Source: Algibacter mikhailovii
GTDB taxonomy: Bacteria > Bacteroidota > Bacteroidia > Flavobacteriales > Flavobacteriaceae
NCBI RefSeq assembly: GCF_014651495.1
Contig: NZ_BMWZ01000001.1
Location: 622,575 to 686,574 of the forward strand
Direction of reading: 5' to 3'
DNA length: 64,000 bases
Both the position numbers and the translations under genes were made by a program. Below are positions 56,130 through 64,000 of the stretch, one piece after another (the first letter of the stretch is position 1; each line of letters opens with the position of its first letter). Below the pieces are notes generated by a model. That model did not search any database. It was given only the letters and a program-made list of their open reading frames with translations, and had not been told where the DNA came from.

Positions 56130-57545
56130 CTACCTCAAATAATAGACAAAACCTACATTTAAATTCAGCTGATTTAAGGTTGTTTTGGTATTATTTGTTA
56201 AATCGCCTAGTAAAAAGTTTTCCTCTAAGGGATCTGATATATTAATAATTTGCGAATCGCCTTCGCTCCTACCCGAAACATAAGACAAGCCATAAATGAT
56301 TTGAAAATGCTTCAAATAATGACTAAAACCTGCCGAAAAATTTATTAAGTCCCATTGAGAAATAAAAGGAACAAAGTCGGTAGCCCTATTTAGCTCTGTA
56401 TTATCGAAACTACTTTTATCGGTATTAAAACCACAATACACTATTGTTTTTAAACTCAAATCTCGAGCGAGTCCAATACCAAAATTTGTAACCGCTTTTG
56501 TCGCTGTTTGTGGAACTCCAAAATCACTAAATTGATTAAGTATACTGGAGTTATCAAATTCTTCTTTCCTTAGCATTTCATATTTCCCAGCACCGGCGTA
56601 ATGCGCCACTCGAGCAGAAACCTCTGTTTTATCAAACCTGTATGTAGCGCCTAGATCGATTGCAAAAGGAAGTTTGTTAACCGTATTTATTTTTTCCTGA
56701 AATGCTATCTGTCTTATATTACTTTCACTAATATTATCGGATGTAATAAACAATTCCCTATTTATGGCGCCCTTTCCAACAAAATCCACGTTAATTAAAG
56801 GACTAGATAAGGTAAGACCTAAACTTAACTTTTCAATTTTGTAAGCAAGACCTAGTTTAAACAGCAAACCGACAGAGCGGTATGCAAAGTTTTCATTTAA
56901 AGATGTATTCGCAATTGTTCTCACAAATTCATTCTCCTCTTCTACAACAATAGCGCTAGCATTTGTACTTTGGATGTAATCCATACTTTTTGCTACTACA
57001 AATGTAGATAGCCCCACCCCAAAATTATCGTTTACCTGATAACCTGTTGCCAGACCTAACCAGTTTTCCTTTAGCTTGTTGTTATAATTATAATTCGCTA
57101 CATAGGTCTCCGCTCCTGGATTACCTGAAACAACATCGAGCTGGGTTTCATTATATGCGCCTAAACCGAAATCTGAATACGCCTGTGTAATTATACCAAA
57201 AGATAAGGTCCATTTACTTTCTTCATTATTTTTTATAACACCATAAGTACTGGTTGGTACAATGCTTACAACAGCTTGTTCTAAATCAATGTTATCTCCA
57301 GCTCCATTTTCTATAAGTAGACTATTAAAAAAGAAGGACTGCATATTTAAAGATGCACTGCTATTTTTTACAAAAGGCAGTAATCCGGGATTATAATACG
57401 CCGCGGCTTGATTTTTAGCATTTGCAACCGCAGCACCTCCTGTTAATGAAGCAATAGTCCCTTGATGAAAGTTCCAATAATTATTTTCTTGGGCTTGTAA
57501 TAATATCCCAGTAATAATAAATATAAACGTAAGCCTTAATTTCAT
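56130..57545 (-). CDS. FadL/OMPP1-like outer-membrane transport protein
   Basis: 471 residues. A signal peptide ends near LLQAQ, followed by NYWNFHQGTIASLTGGAAVA and KNQAAAYYNPGLLPF. This opening, with a Gly/Ala-rich plug-like segment and a YYNPA-like motif, is typical of the FadL/TodX family, which forms 14-strand barrels for hydrophobic compounds. The remaining sequence shows alternating barrel strands and ends in an aromatic-rich YYLR terminus. Natural substrate unknown: fatty acids or aromatic compounds are family precedents. It appears monocistronic. Confidence 0.8.
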   Translation of the reverse strand: MKLRLTFIFIITGILLQAQENNYWNFHQGTIASLTGGAAVANAKNQAAAYYNPGLLPFVKNSSASLNMQSFFFNSLLIENGAGDNIDLEQAVVSIVPTSTYGVIKNNEESKWTLSFGIITQAYSDFGLGAYNETQLDVVSGNPGAETYVANYNYNNKLKENWLGLATGYQVNDNFGVGLSTFVVAKSMDYIQSTNASAIVVEEENEFVRTIANTSLNENFAYRSVGLLFKLGLAYKIEKLSLGLTLSSPLINVDFVGKGAINRELFITSDNISESNIRQIAFQEKINTVNKLPFAIDLGATYRFDKTEVSARVAHYAGAGKYEMLRKEEFDNSSILNQFSDFGVPQTATKAVTNFGIGLARDLSLKTIVYCGFNTDKSSFDNTELNRATDFVPFISQWDLINFSAGFSHYLKHFQIIYGLSYVSGRSEGDSQIINISDPLEENFLLGDLTNNTKTTLNQLNLNVGFVYYLR

Positions 57546-57646
57546 GTTAGTTCTTTAACTTAAAAACCTGTTGTTATAATTCATACAAAACAAATGTTTA
57601 CTGATGAAAGATACGTGTTTGGAGCTAAAATATTTGGTTTTTAAGT

Positions 57647-58129
57647 TTAAAAAAGACGCAACTCTTTTTCTATAGCTATAAAATGGGTCACTGTATCCGC
57701 TTTATTCTTAAGGGGATAAATATGCAATTCACAATTGTATAAACTACCATTCTTTTTGTAATTAATAATTTGGTTGGTAAAGGGAGATTGCTGCTGTAGT
57801 CCTGTTTTAATGGTGTCTAAGGATGCCTTGGTTGTTTTCTCGCCTTGTAAAAAACTTGGCTGCTTACCTAAGGCAAACTTTGTTGAGTAGCCTGTCATTT
57901 TTGTAAACCCCTTATTAACCCATAAAATCTCACGGTCAATCGAGGTTAATACAATAGCATCGAACGCTTTATTGCTCAGCATATCGGCTATATTAAAGTT
58001 CCATTTGTATTTGTCTTTTAAAATAGATAGGGCTTTTATATCTTCTCTAACCTTAAAAGATTTAGATTGTTCAACCAAATGCATAGCGTAAATATCCCAA
58101 CACTTTAAAGGGCCTTGTTTAATTTTCAT
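57647..58129 (-). CDS. LOV-like PAS domain protein lacking the photoactive cysteine
   Basis: 160 residues, cytosolic. Residues 45-158 form one PAS domain of the LOV subgroup (FDAIVLTSIDREILWVNKGF, MTGYSTKFALGKQPSFLQGE, INYKKNGSLYNCELHIYPLK, VTHFIAIEKEL). Nearly all positions agree with photoactive LOV domains, but the flavin-adduct cysteine of the NCRFLQ motif is replaced: the sequence is QPSFLQ at 90-95, with Pro91 at the Cys position. The protein has no output domain, so it should act by binding a partner or as a flavin/redox sensor rather than a classical photoreceptor. Confidence 0.8.
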   Translation of the reverse strand: MKIKQGPLKCWDIYAMHLVEQSKSFKVREDIKALSILKDKYKWNFNIADMLSNKAFDAIVLTSIDREILWVNKGFTKMTGYSTKFALGKQPSFLQGEKTTKASLDTIKTGLQQQSPFTNQIINYKKNGSLYNCELHIYPLKNKADTVTHFIAIEKELRLF

Positions 58130-58402
58130 AACTACAAAATTATGTGCAGAAGCGAATAAATAGTTACAGATTGTTTAAGATGACAATATGTTAAACCTTT
58201 CAACATGAAGATAATCTGACTGCTTCAAATCGCGAAAGCACCGTTAAATCCTATTAATAAAAGTATCTGGCTAATAATAGTATATAACTATTAATTACAG
58301 TTGCGCGACAGCTTGTGATTTTAACACAATTCCTTTTATGGTTCGTTTAAATTAAACCTTAATAGCGCCCTAAAGGTAGAGGATAAAAAAGTCCTAGCAA
58401 AA

Positions 58403-59008
58403 TTACAGGTCTAACAAATACCTTTTTTCCATAGCCGCACGGGTCTCAGGGTCACCGGCCATGCCCAATTGATCTTTAAGCATTTTCCCCATAGAAGGGA
58501 ATGTATTTCGGTCCACAAATAAGGAAGGGTCCCAAAGCTTAGATCTCATAAAAGCCTTGGCACAATGTAAAAACACTTCTTCTACGGTTACCACGATACA
58601 GGCCTTAGGTGTATGCATTTCAGAAGAAAATAATTGTAAATAGTCCGCATGCGTAGAAAGATAAGCGCTGCCATTAAGACGTAGGGTTTCATTGATTCCA
58701 GGAATTAGAAATAACAAACCAATCCTACCGGTTTCAATGATATTTGTAATGCTGTCCAACCTATTGTTTCCAATCGCATCTGGTATTATAAGCTTTGATT
58801 CATTTACTATGCTCACAAAACCAGAATGCCCCCCTCGAGGCGAGGCATCTACCTGCCCTAATTTACTGTAAGTAGACATGACTAGAAACGGTGCGTTTTT
58901 TATAAAATGTATGGCATGTTTCTCAAGAACGGTTAACACTTTATCCTTGGCGCGTCCTTTTGGTAGATCATATAGCTCTCTAAGGGCTTCAATGCTATTT
59001 ATTTTCAT
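58403..59008 (-). CDS. PPOX-class FMN-dependent flavoprotein
   Basis: 201 residues, pyridoxamine-5'-phosphate-oxidase-like split-barrel fold of the MSMEG_1061 type. Features include FIKNAPFLVMSTYSKLGQVD, ASPRGGHSGFV, IPDAIGNNRLDSITNI (FMN phosphate binding), GRIGLLFLIPGINETLRLNG, and the C-terminal CAKAFMRSKLWDP. Such proteins bind FMN or F420-like cofactors, and their substrates are mostly unknown. The upstream gene, 31 bp away, encodes another FMN enzyme (nitronate monooxygenase), so the two are probably one operon with an oxidative or detoxifying role. Confidence 0.85.
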   Translation of the reverse strand: MKINSIEALRELYDLPKGRAKDKVLTVLEKHAIHFIKNAPFLVMSTYSKLGQVDASPRGGHSGFVSIVNESKLIIPDAIGNNRLDSITNIIETGRIGLLFLIPGINETLRLNGSAYLSTHADYLQLFSSEMHTPKACIVVTVEEVFLHCAKAFMRSKLWDPSLFVDRNTFPSMGKMLKDQLGMAGDPETRAAMEKRYLLDL

Positions 59009-59039
59009 GACAGTAAGAATTGTTTTTTTTACCCAAAAA

Positions 59040-59987
59040 TCATGTAATCAACCTTTTAATAATCTCCTTAGTTGATAAAATATCCGTTGTATGCTCTATA
59101 CTAGGTCCAGCCACCCAAACCGTTTTGTAAGTGGCTTTGGTAGCCGCATTTTTTGTGGCATTCATACCAATAGAAAAACGAATCATTTTCACCCACTTTT
59201 TAAGCTTTTTGTTTTTATTCAAAACTGATTCTAGCCAAGTTTGTTTAGTACCAATTTTCTTAACGTAAGGTGTATTAATCACGGTACACGGTGTTCCAGA
59301 AATACGTTCGGTCATAACAATGTCATTGGCCCCGTAATCCACACAGGCCTGCTTATATTCCTCGGTGACTTGGGCTTCAATAGAAGCTATAAATGGACTC
59401 CCCACAGAGACACCATCAGCACCATAACCTAACATGGTATCAATATCCGACTTTCTACCTACGCCTCCCGCAGAAATAATTGGAATATCACAGTGTGCTT
59501 TTAGCTCTTCTATCAAATCTTTAGGAGACTTATCGCCACGATGTCCTCCAGCTTCATTATTTACAGCTATAATGGCATCTGCACCTAAACCCTCAACTTT
59601 CTTAGCAAACTTTAAATCCACCACATCACAAAATACTTTTATCCCTGCCTGGTGTGCTGACTTAATCGTTTCCTCAGGGCTTCCTAAGGAAGTAATAATA
59701 AAATCACAGCCCACTTCACAAATAACCTCTAATTGATTTTTATATTTAATGTTAGACTTATTCACAATAAGATTAAAACCAAAAGCCCCCCCTTCCGGCT
59801 TGGCTGCTTTTAAGGTTTTCAAAGCATCTCTCAACTCTTCTAGTGTTCTGTAGTTGAGGGCTGGAATACAACCGGCAATTCCAGAATTCATTGCCTCAGT
59901 TACCATGGCAACGTTTGACACTAAAAACATTGGCGCTTGGATAATAGGATATTTTATGTTTAAAAGTTCTGTGAGCTTTGTTGTCAT
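59040..59987 (-). CDS. Nitronate monooxygenase family protein
   Basis: 315-residue FMN-dependent TIM-barrel enzyme that oxidises nitroalkanes or alkyl nitronates to carbonyl compounds and nitrite. Visible: the N-terminal YPIIQAPMFLVSNVAMV, GGAFGFNLIVNKSN, CDFIITSLGSPEE, NNEAGGHRGDKSP (the active-site His/Gly-rich loop), SAGGVGRKSDIDTMLGYGAD (phosphate binding) and VGSPFIAS. Family members include enoyl-ACP reductase FabK, but the HRG segment fits the nitronate class better. It shares its promoter region with a divergent exported-protein gene, where two palindromes lie. Confidence 0.87.
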   Translation of the reverse strand: MTTKLTELLNIKYPIIQAPMFLVSNVAMVTEAMNSGIAGCIPALNYRTLEELRDALKTLKAAKPEGGAFGFNLIVNKSNIKYKNQLEVICEVGCDFIITSLGSPEETIKSAHQAGIKVFCDVVDLKFAKKVEGLGADAIIAVNNEAGGHRGDKSPKDLIEELKAHCDIPIISAGGVGRKSDIDTMLGYGADGVSVGSPFIASIEAQVTEEYKQACVDYGANDIVMTERISGTPCTVINTPYVKKIGTKQTWLESVLNKNKKLKKWVKMIRFSIGMNATKNAATKATYKTVWVAGPSIEHTTDILSTKEIIKRLIT

Positions 59988-60011
59988 AAGTTTTTTTTCA
60001 AATATAAAAAA

Positions 60012-60029
60012 TATTATGCATGCATAATA
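60012..60029. promoter_or_regulatory. Perfect 18-bp palindrome, candidate operator 1
   Basis: TATTATGCATGCATAATA, 25 bp upstream of the nitronate monooxygenase start and close to its likely promoter. Half-site TTATGCA is shared with the palindrome at 60111-60124. A repressor of the MarR or TetR kind would fit, but no regulator gene lies next to it. Confidence 0.55.
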
Positions 60030-60110
60030 GCTGAATACCAGATAATTATGTTTGTTCCCCTACAAAAAGACATCTACTTTACTGATATTATGACTTTTAT
60101 CATTTTTTTA

Positions 60111-60124
60111 TTATGCATGCATAA
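60111..60124. promoter_or_regulatory. Perfect 14-bp palindrome, candidate operator 2
   Basis: TTATGCATGCATAA, 37 bp upstream of the divergent exported-protein start. It repeats the core of the palindrome at 60012-60029; the centres are 97 bp apart, about nine helical turns, which would allow looping between the two promoters. Confidence 0.55.
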
Positions 60125-60160
60125 CTAATTTTATACCATAAACTATAGCACCTTATAACC

Positions 60161-60664
60161 ATGAAAATAGTATTGATTACGCTTTTAGCCTGTTTTACCA
60201 CACCCCTTTTCTTTGCTCAAACCATCGAATTATCTGAAACTTTAATTACGCTTAACTATAAGTATTTAGATAAAAACGAAGTTAACAATCCCGCGCAACG
60301 CGTTAAAGACTTAGAATCTGAATTACTAAAATTCAATCATAAAGAAGAATTATCAGATTTATATGATGATAAATATGATACGTACAGCGTATCCTTTCAT
60401 GTCCCTAAGGGTAAAATAATTGCCGCTTATGATAAAGACGGTAAGATCGTTAGAACCATTGAAAAATATGACAATGTTAGATTACCCCTAGTCGTTATGC
60501 AATCGGTATCCAAGCGTTTTCCTAACTGGGGCATTGTTGAAGATATTTATCTTGTAAAATACCACTGTGATCAAGATTCATTAAAACAAGAATATAAGAT
60601 CAAGATTCAAAATGATGACGAAACCATCACCGTAAGAACCGATGAAAATGGCGTATTCTTGTAA
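60161..60664 (+). CDS. Exported PepSY-like protein
   Basis: 167 residues with a signal peptide (MKIVLITLLACFTTPLFFAQ). The mature part has the repeating segment pattern of PepSY-like/BLIP-type domains of Bacteroidota (VSFHVPKGKIIAAYDKDGKI, VVMQSVSKRFPNWGIVEDIY, YKIKIQNDDETITVRTDENG). These small periplasmic proteins have no established function. It is divergent from the nitronate monooxygenase gene and convergent with the methyltransferase gene, the stops being 9 bp apart. The palindrome pair upstream suggests shared control with the flavoprotein operon. Confidence 0.7.
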   Translation: MKIVLITLLACFTTPLFFAQTIELSETLITLNYKYLDKNEVNNPAQRVKDLESELLKFNHKEELSDLYDDKYDTYSVSFHVPKGKIIAAYDKDGKIVRTIEKYDNVRLPLVVMQSVSKRFPNWGIVEDIYLVKYHCDQDSLKQEYKIKIQNDDETITVRTDENGVFL

Positions 60665-60673
60665 AGACTCTTT

Positions 60674-61903
60674 CTAATTTAAAAAGCGATAATAGCCACA
60701 TTTTAAATAGGCTCCCTCAGGAAAACTGACTGGGTGATCCATATCATGTGCACTTTTTAAAACCGTATCAAAGATTCTATTACTGGAAGATAAGATCTCA
60801 TTATTAATATCGAAAAAATCGTCAGCCAATATTCTAGAAGAGCACGATGCCAAAACCAATAGGCCTTTTTTGCCGGTTAATTGTGCTCCTAGCTTGGCTA
60901 ATTGCGCATATTTCTTTTTCGCTAAATCTATCTCAGAAGCTTGTTTTGCAAAACTCGGCGGGTCTATAACAACCACATCAAAAGTGACTTTATTTTTTAT
61001 TAATGCCTTTAATGCTTCAAAAGCATCACCAGCAATGGTTTTATGTACACCTTTATAAGGGTTGAGCATTCCATTTTGAACGGCAATTTCTAAGGCTTGC
61101 TTACTAATATCTAAACTTGTTACTTCATTAGCCCCATTACTTAAGGCATGCACAGAAAATCCACCGGCATAAGAAAACACGTCTAAAACGGTTTTACCCT
61201 TACTCCATATTCCTACCTGTTTTCGATTCGCTCTATGATCTAAAAAATAACCTGTTTTATGTCCTTTTATAACATTAGCCGAAAAATTAACACCATGTTC
61301 TTGAAACACAACAACCTCATTTTTTAAGGTGCCATAGACCACCTCTCCATTAGTTAATTGATGTGATTTAGACTGTTCTAAACTTCTGCTTAATCGAATA
61401 ACTACCGTTTCTACGTCCGATGTGCTTTGCAAGAGCGGAATAATTGAGGCTAAGTAAGGTAGCCAAATTTCAGAATAAATTTTAACCACCAATACCTTGG
61501 CATAAACATCAGCTATCAATCCAGGAAAACCGTCGTTTTCTCCAAAAAGTAACCGATAACTATTGGTTTTCGTTTTTAAAAGTGCTTCTCGCTTACTAAA
61601 AGCTATATCAATTTTAGCCTTAAAAAAGGCGTCATTAATGGCTATATTTTTAGTCCCACTATAGAGCATTTTAATCCTAATTGGGGAATTTTTATCATAT
61701 AAACCTAGACCTATGACTCTGTTTTTATTTTTACTAAAGATAATGGCCAAATCACCAGATTTAGCATCATCCTTAATCTTTATAATATTCTTAGAAAACA
61801 CCCAAGGATGTCCTTTAACAACAAACTGCTCCCCTTTTGAGTTTAGCTTAACAGCTAATCGTTTAGGACTGTAACTGGATTTAATTTTAGAAGAAAAGGT
61901 CAT
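60674..61903 (-). CDS. RlmI-like 23S rRNA methyltransferase
   Basis: 409-residue class I SAM-dependent methyltransferase related to E. coli RlmI (5-methylcytosine in 23S rRNA). Domains: N-terminal PUA RNA-binding domain (LNSKGEQFVVKGHPWVFSKN), a central EEHEE-type segment, and the Rossmann domain with the SAM motif VLDVFSYAGGFSVHAL, acidic loop VTSLDISKQALEIA, and the catalytic VVIDPPSFAK. Motif and length fit RlmI family, but the exact rRNA position in Bacteroidota is not known. Possible contacts with neighbours are not apparent; it is a core housekeeping gene. Confidence 0.9.
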   Translation of the reverse strand: MTFSSKIKSSYSPKRLAVKLNSKGEQFVVKGHPWVFSKNIIKIKDDAKSGDLAIIFSKNKNRVIGLGLYDKNSPIRIKMLYSGTKNIAINDAFFKAKIDIAFSKREALLKTKTNSYRLLFGENDGFPGLIADVYAKVLVVKIYSEIWLPYLASIIPLLQSTSDVETVVIRLSRSLEQSKSHQLTNGEVVYGTLKNEVVVFQEHGVNFSANVIKGHKTGYFLDHRANRKQVGIWSKGKTVLDVFSYAGGFSVHALSNGANEVTSLDISKQALEIAVQNGMLNPYKGVHKTIAGDAFEALKALIKNKVTFDVVVIDPPSFAKQASEIDLAKKKYAQLAKLGAQLTGKKGLLVLASCSSRILADDFFDINNEILSSSNRIFDTVLKSAHDMDHPVSFPEGAYLKCGYYRFLN

Positions 61904-61969
61904 ACTTTGTTTAAGTTAAGATCAATAGTATGTGTTTTAAAATTATTAAAAAATTATTAGCGTGAAGTA

Positions 61970-61993
61970 GCAAAAAAGACTATGCTTTTTTGC
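61970..61993 (-). terminator. Possible hairpin after the lipocalin-like lipoprotein gene
   Basis: GCAAAAAAG pairs with CTTTTTTGC around a 6-nt loop, 13 bp after the stop at 62006. The stem is AT-rich and no T-run follows, so the call is weak. Confidence 0.35.
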
Positions 61994-62005
61994 CCTTACG
62001 GGGTA

Positions 62006-62557
62006 CTACTGGCGTATAAAGGACAGTACAGTTTCAATCAGGCTTGTAGTGGTCACATCGTCTTCAATATCCTCTTCTTTTTCTACTATACCTATAACAA
62101 GCTCTTTATTGGTGAGTTTATAGACCCTTACTATACGCTCCTCGCCATCTTCTTCTTCCACGTCTTCTTCAACAACTTCATTGGGATCTGTTATAATCAA
62201 TTCACTACCCTGTATTTCCCATGTGCCTTCACCCAAAAGCTCAAAACCCTTTATATCTTCAAAAATGACGTCATCATCTGTGGTATAGGAAATAATCATA
62301 TTTAATTCCCCAGCTGATGCCACTAAATTAGGAGACGGACTAAAAACTAATGTATTGGTTAAATCATAACCCTCACCACTTAAAATGGTGATGACACTTT
62401 CACCGCCACGCTCAGTTTCAATTTCCCCTGACACCCTTAGATCTGTACCAATCCAAGTACCTATAATGTTTTCATTCACTGAAGTCTCGGCATCATCACT
62501 TGAGCAAGAGGTTATAAGCAAAATTAAGAACACTAATATGGGACTAAACGCTTTCAT
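62006..62557 (-). CDS. Lipocalin-like lipoprotein
   Basis: 183 residues. The signal sequence ends in the lipobox LITSC (Cys18) followed by Ser and acidic residues, which in Bacteroidota can direct lipoproteins to the surface. NIIGTWIGTDLRVSG starts a lipocalin-like beta barrel (typical IxGTW opening) that continues through GTWEIQGSELIITDPN. A notable acidic run of Glu, Asp and Val lies near residues 125-145. No ligand can be predicted. It lies between the terminator of dnaK and the methyltransferase gene and is probably transcribed alone. Confidence 0.75.
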   Translation of the reverse strand: MKAFSPILVFLILLITSCSSDDAETSVNENIIGTWIGTDLRVSGEIETERGGESVITILSGEGYDLTNTLVFSPSPNLVASAGELNMIISYTTDDDVIFEDIKGFELLGEGTWEIQGSELIITDPNEVVEEDVEEEDGEERIVRVYKLTNKELVIGIVEKEEDIEDDVTTTSLIETVLSFIRQ

Positions 62558-62601
62558 TTCATTTTTTTTAAAGAAACAATATTACAAGAATATGCTTATA
62601 T

Positions 62602-62634
62602 AAAAAAACGCAACCATCTCTAGTTGCGTTTTTT
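62602..62634 (-). terminator. Rho-independent terminator of dnaK
   Basis: AAAAAACGCAAC pairs perfectly with GTTGCGTTTTTT around an 8-nt loop, followed by further T residues in the minus direction. It lies 40 bp past the dnaK stop. Confidence 0.88.
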
Positions 62635-62674
62635 ACTTTATTATGATTCTGAAACCTGTTCAGAATTATAGTAC

Positions 62675-64000
62675 TTATTTTACTTCTTCGAAGTCTACAT
62701 CTTCTACATCACTACCTTCTTCAGATTGTGGTTGCTCACCGGCACCAGCATCTGGTCCTGGTTGTGCACCACCTTGTGCTTCAGCTTGCGCCTTGTACAT
62801 TTCTTCAGAAGCTACTTTCCAAGCTTCGTTTATTTTATCTAAAGCTGGCGTAATTACCGCTATATCTTTAGATTCATAAGCTTTTTTCAACTCTTCTAAA
62901 GCATCAATAATAGGTTGTTTTTTATCTTCTGATAATTTATCACCAAACTCTTCTAATTGCTTTTCTGTTTGGAAAATCATAGAATCTGCTTCATTTAATT
63001 TCTGAGCATTTTCAGCTGCAGCTTTATCAGCTTCAGCGTTTGCTTCAGCATCAGCTTTCATTTTCTCAATTTCCTCTTCGCTTAAACCAGAAGATGCTTC
63101 AATTCTAATATCTTGTTTCTTACCAGTCGCTTTATCTTCAGCTGATACTTTAATAATACCATTGGCATCAATATCAAACGTTACTTCAATTTGTGGCGTT
63201 CCACGTCTTGCTGGTGGAATATCACTTAAATGGAAACGTCCAATAGTTTTGTTATCTGCCGCCATAGCTCTTTCACCTTGTAACACGTGAATTTCTACTG
63301 AAGGCTGATTATCTGCTGCCGTAGAGAATACCTGTGATTTCTTAGTAGGAATCGTAGTATTTGCTTCAATAAGCTTGGTAAATACATTACCCATAGTTTC
63401 AATACCAAGAGATAAAGGCGTTACATCTAAAAGTAATACATCTTTAACATCTCCTGTTAATACACCACCTTGAATACCAGCTCCTAGAGATACAACCTCA
63501 TCTGGATTTACACCTTTACTTGGTGCTTTTCCGAAGAATTTCTCAACCGCTTCTTGTACTGCAGGAATACGTGTAGATCCACCTACTAAAATTACTTCAT
63601 CAATATCACTCTTACTTAAACCAGCAGCTTTTAAAGCAGACTCACATGGCTCTATAGTACGTCTTACTAAATCGTCAATTAATTGCTCAAATTTAGATTT
63701 TGTTAAGGTACGCACTAAGTGTTTTGGTCCACTAGCTGTAGCTGTGATATAAGGTAAGTTAATTTCTGTTTGTGCAGAAGATGATAATTCTATCTTCGCT
63801 TTTTCAGCAGCCTCTTTTAAACGTTGTAAAGACATAGGATCTTCTCTTAAATCCATAGACTCTTCCGCTTTAAACTCATCAGCTAACCAGTTAATGATTT
63901 TCTCATCAACATCATCACCTCCTAAGTGTGTATCACCATCTGTAGATAACACTTCAAATACACCATCACCCAATTCAAGGATAGATACATCATGTGTTCC
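62675..64000 (-). CDS. dnaK: Chaperone DnaK (Hsp70), 5' end outside window
   Basis: ATP-dependent cytosolic chaperone. The reading frame is open to the right edge; about 441 residues are present, from the [13 protein letters not shown] segment of the ATPase domain (GGGTFD-type motif, approximately residue 190 of the full protein) to the C-terminus. Visible features: [20 protein letters not shown], the interdomain linker [17 protein letters not shown], the substrate-binding domain with [15 protein letters not shown], the lid helices, and the acidic tail ending EEVK. An internal Met at 63973 is not the start. The N-terminal ATP-binding part lies beyond the window. Confidence 0.98.
   Translation of the reverse strand, partial: GTHDVSILELGDGVFEVLSTDGDTHLGGDDVDEKIINWLADEFKAEESMDLREDPMSLQRLKEAAEKAKIELSSSAQTEINLPYITATASGPKHLVRTLTKSKFEQLIDDLVRRTIEPCESALKAAGLSKSDIDEVILVGGSTRIPAVQEAVEKFFGKAPSKGVNPDEVVSLGAGIQGGVLTGDVKDVLLLDVTPLSLGIETMGNVFTKLIEANTTIPTKKSQVFSTAADNQPSVEIHVLQGERAMAADNKTIGRFHLSDIPPARRGTPQIEVTFDIDANGIIKVSAEDKATGKKQDIRIEASSGLSEEEIEKMKADAEANAEADKAAAENAQKLNEADSMIFQTEKQLEEFGDKLSEDKKQPIIDALEELKKAYESKDIAVITPALDKINEAWKVASEEMYKAQAEAQGGAQPGPDAGAGEQPQSEEGSDVEDVDFEEVK

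Noticed and set aside
58130-58402. Possible small gene between the PAS and PPOX genes
   Set aside because: The 273 bp contain stops in all frames and no start with coding-like sequence; nothing supported.
61982-62305. Plus-strand ORF of 107 codons
   Set aside because: It is antisense to the lipocalin-like lipoprotein gene, which has a clear lipobox and domain.

Overview
This is AT-rich DNA from a marine-type member of Bacteroidota, family Flavobacteriaceae. The evidence is the type IX secretion/gliding gene set (SprB-like giant adhesins, PorP/SprF barrels, both T9SS sorting-domain types), menaquinone genes, system II cytochrome c biogenesis, secreted algal-polysaccharide enzymes, and genes with few Shine-Dalgarno-like sequences. 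Almost everything up to 43.2 kb lies on the minus strand. No rRNA, tRNA, insertion sequence or CRISPR array was recognised.

1-31.2 kb: surface and gliding block. Read on the minus strand, it runs: a small exported protein; a secreted beta-helix-like protein; a T9SS type B protein in the sprC position; a PorP/SprF barrel fused to a long coiled coil and a SPOR-like tail (sprD position); a 4630-residue SprB-like adhesin; its SprF partner; then a second SprB-SprF pair (2739-residue adhesin and a SprF cut by the window edge). This resembles the sprCDBF arrangement of gliding flavobacteria with the BF pair duplicated.

31.3-37 kb: nitrite ammonification. nrfH and nrfA are followed by a fused ResB-CcsA haem lyase (NrfI/CcsBA type). 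An FNR-like palindrome lies upstream.

37-50.4 kb: rearranged accessory region. It holds a 5'-damaged LuxR-type regulator, a 1238-residue modular polysaccharide-active protein with a T9SS type A tail, a broken nrfH fragment, a membrane-anchored winged-helix regulator divergent from a GH3 glycosidase and an unknown secreted protein, mnmE, and a GH16 lipoprotein of the agarase/porphyranase type. Together these look like a small polysaccharide-degradation locus without a SusC/SusD pair.

50.4-64 kb: mostly core genes. These include a CvfB-like S1 protein, a DUF2853 protein, a menI-menF-menD operon, a Tyr/Gly-rich lipoprotein, a FadL-like porin, a LOV-like PAS protein lacking the photoactive cysteine, PPOX and nitronate monooxygenase flavoproteins, a PepSY-like exported protein, an RlmI-like methyltransferase, a lipocalin-like lipoprotein and the C-terminal two thirds of DnaK. 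Two near-identical palindromes sit in the promoter region between the nitronate monooxygenase gene and the PepSY-like gene.
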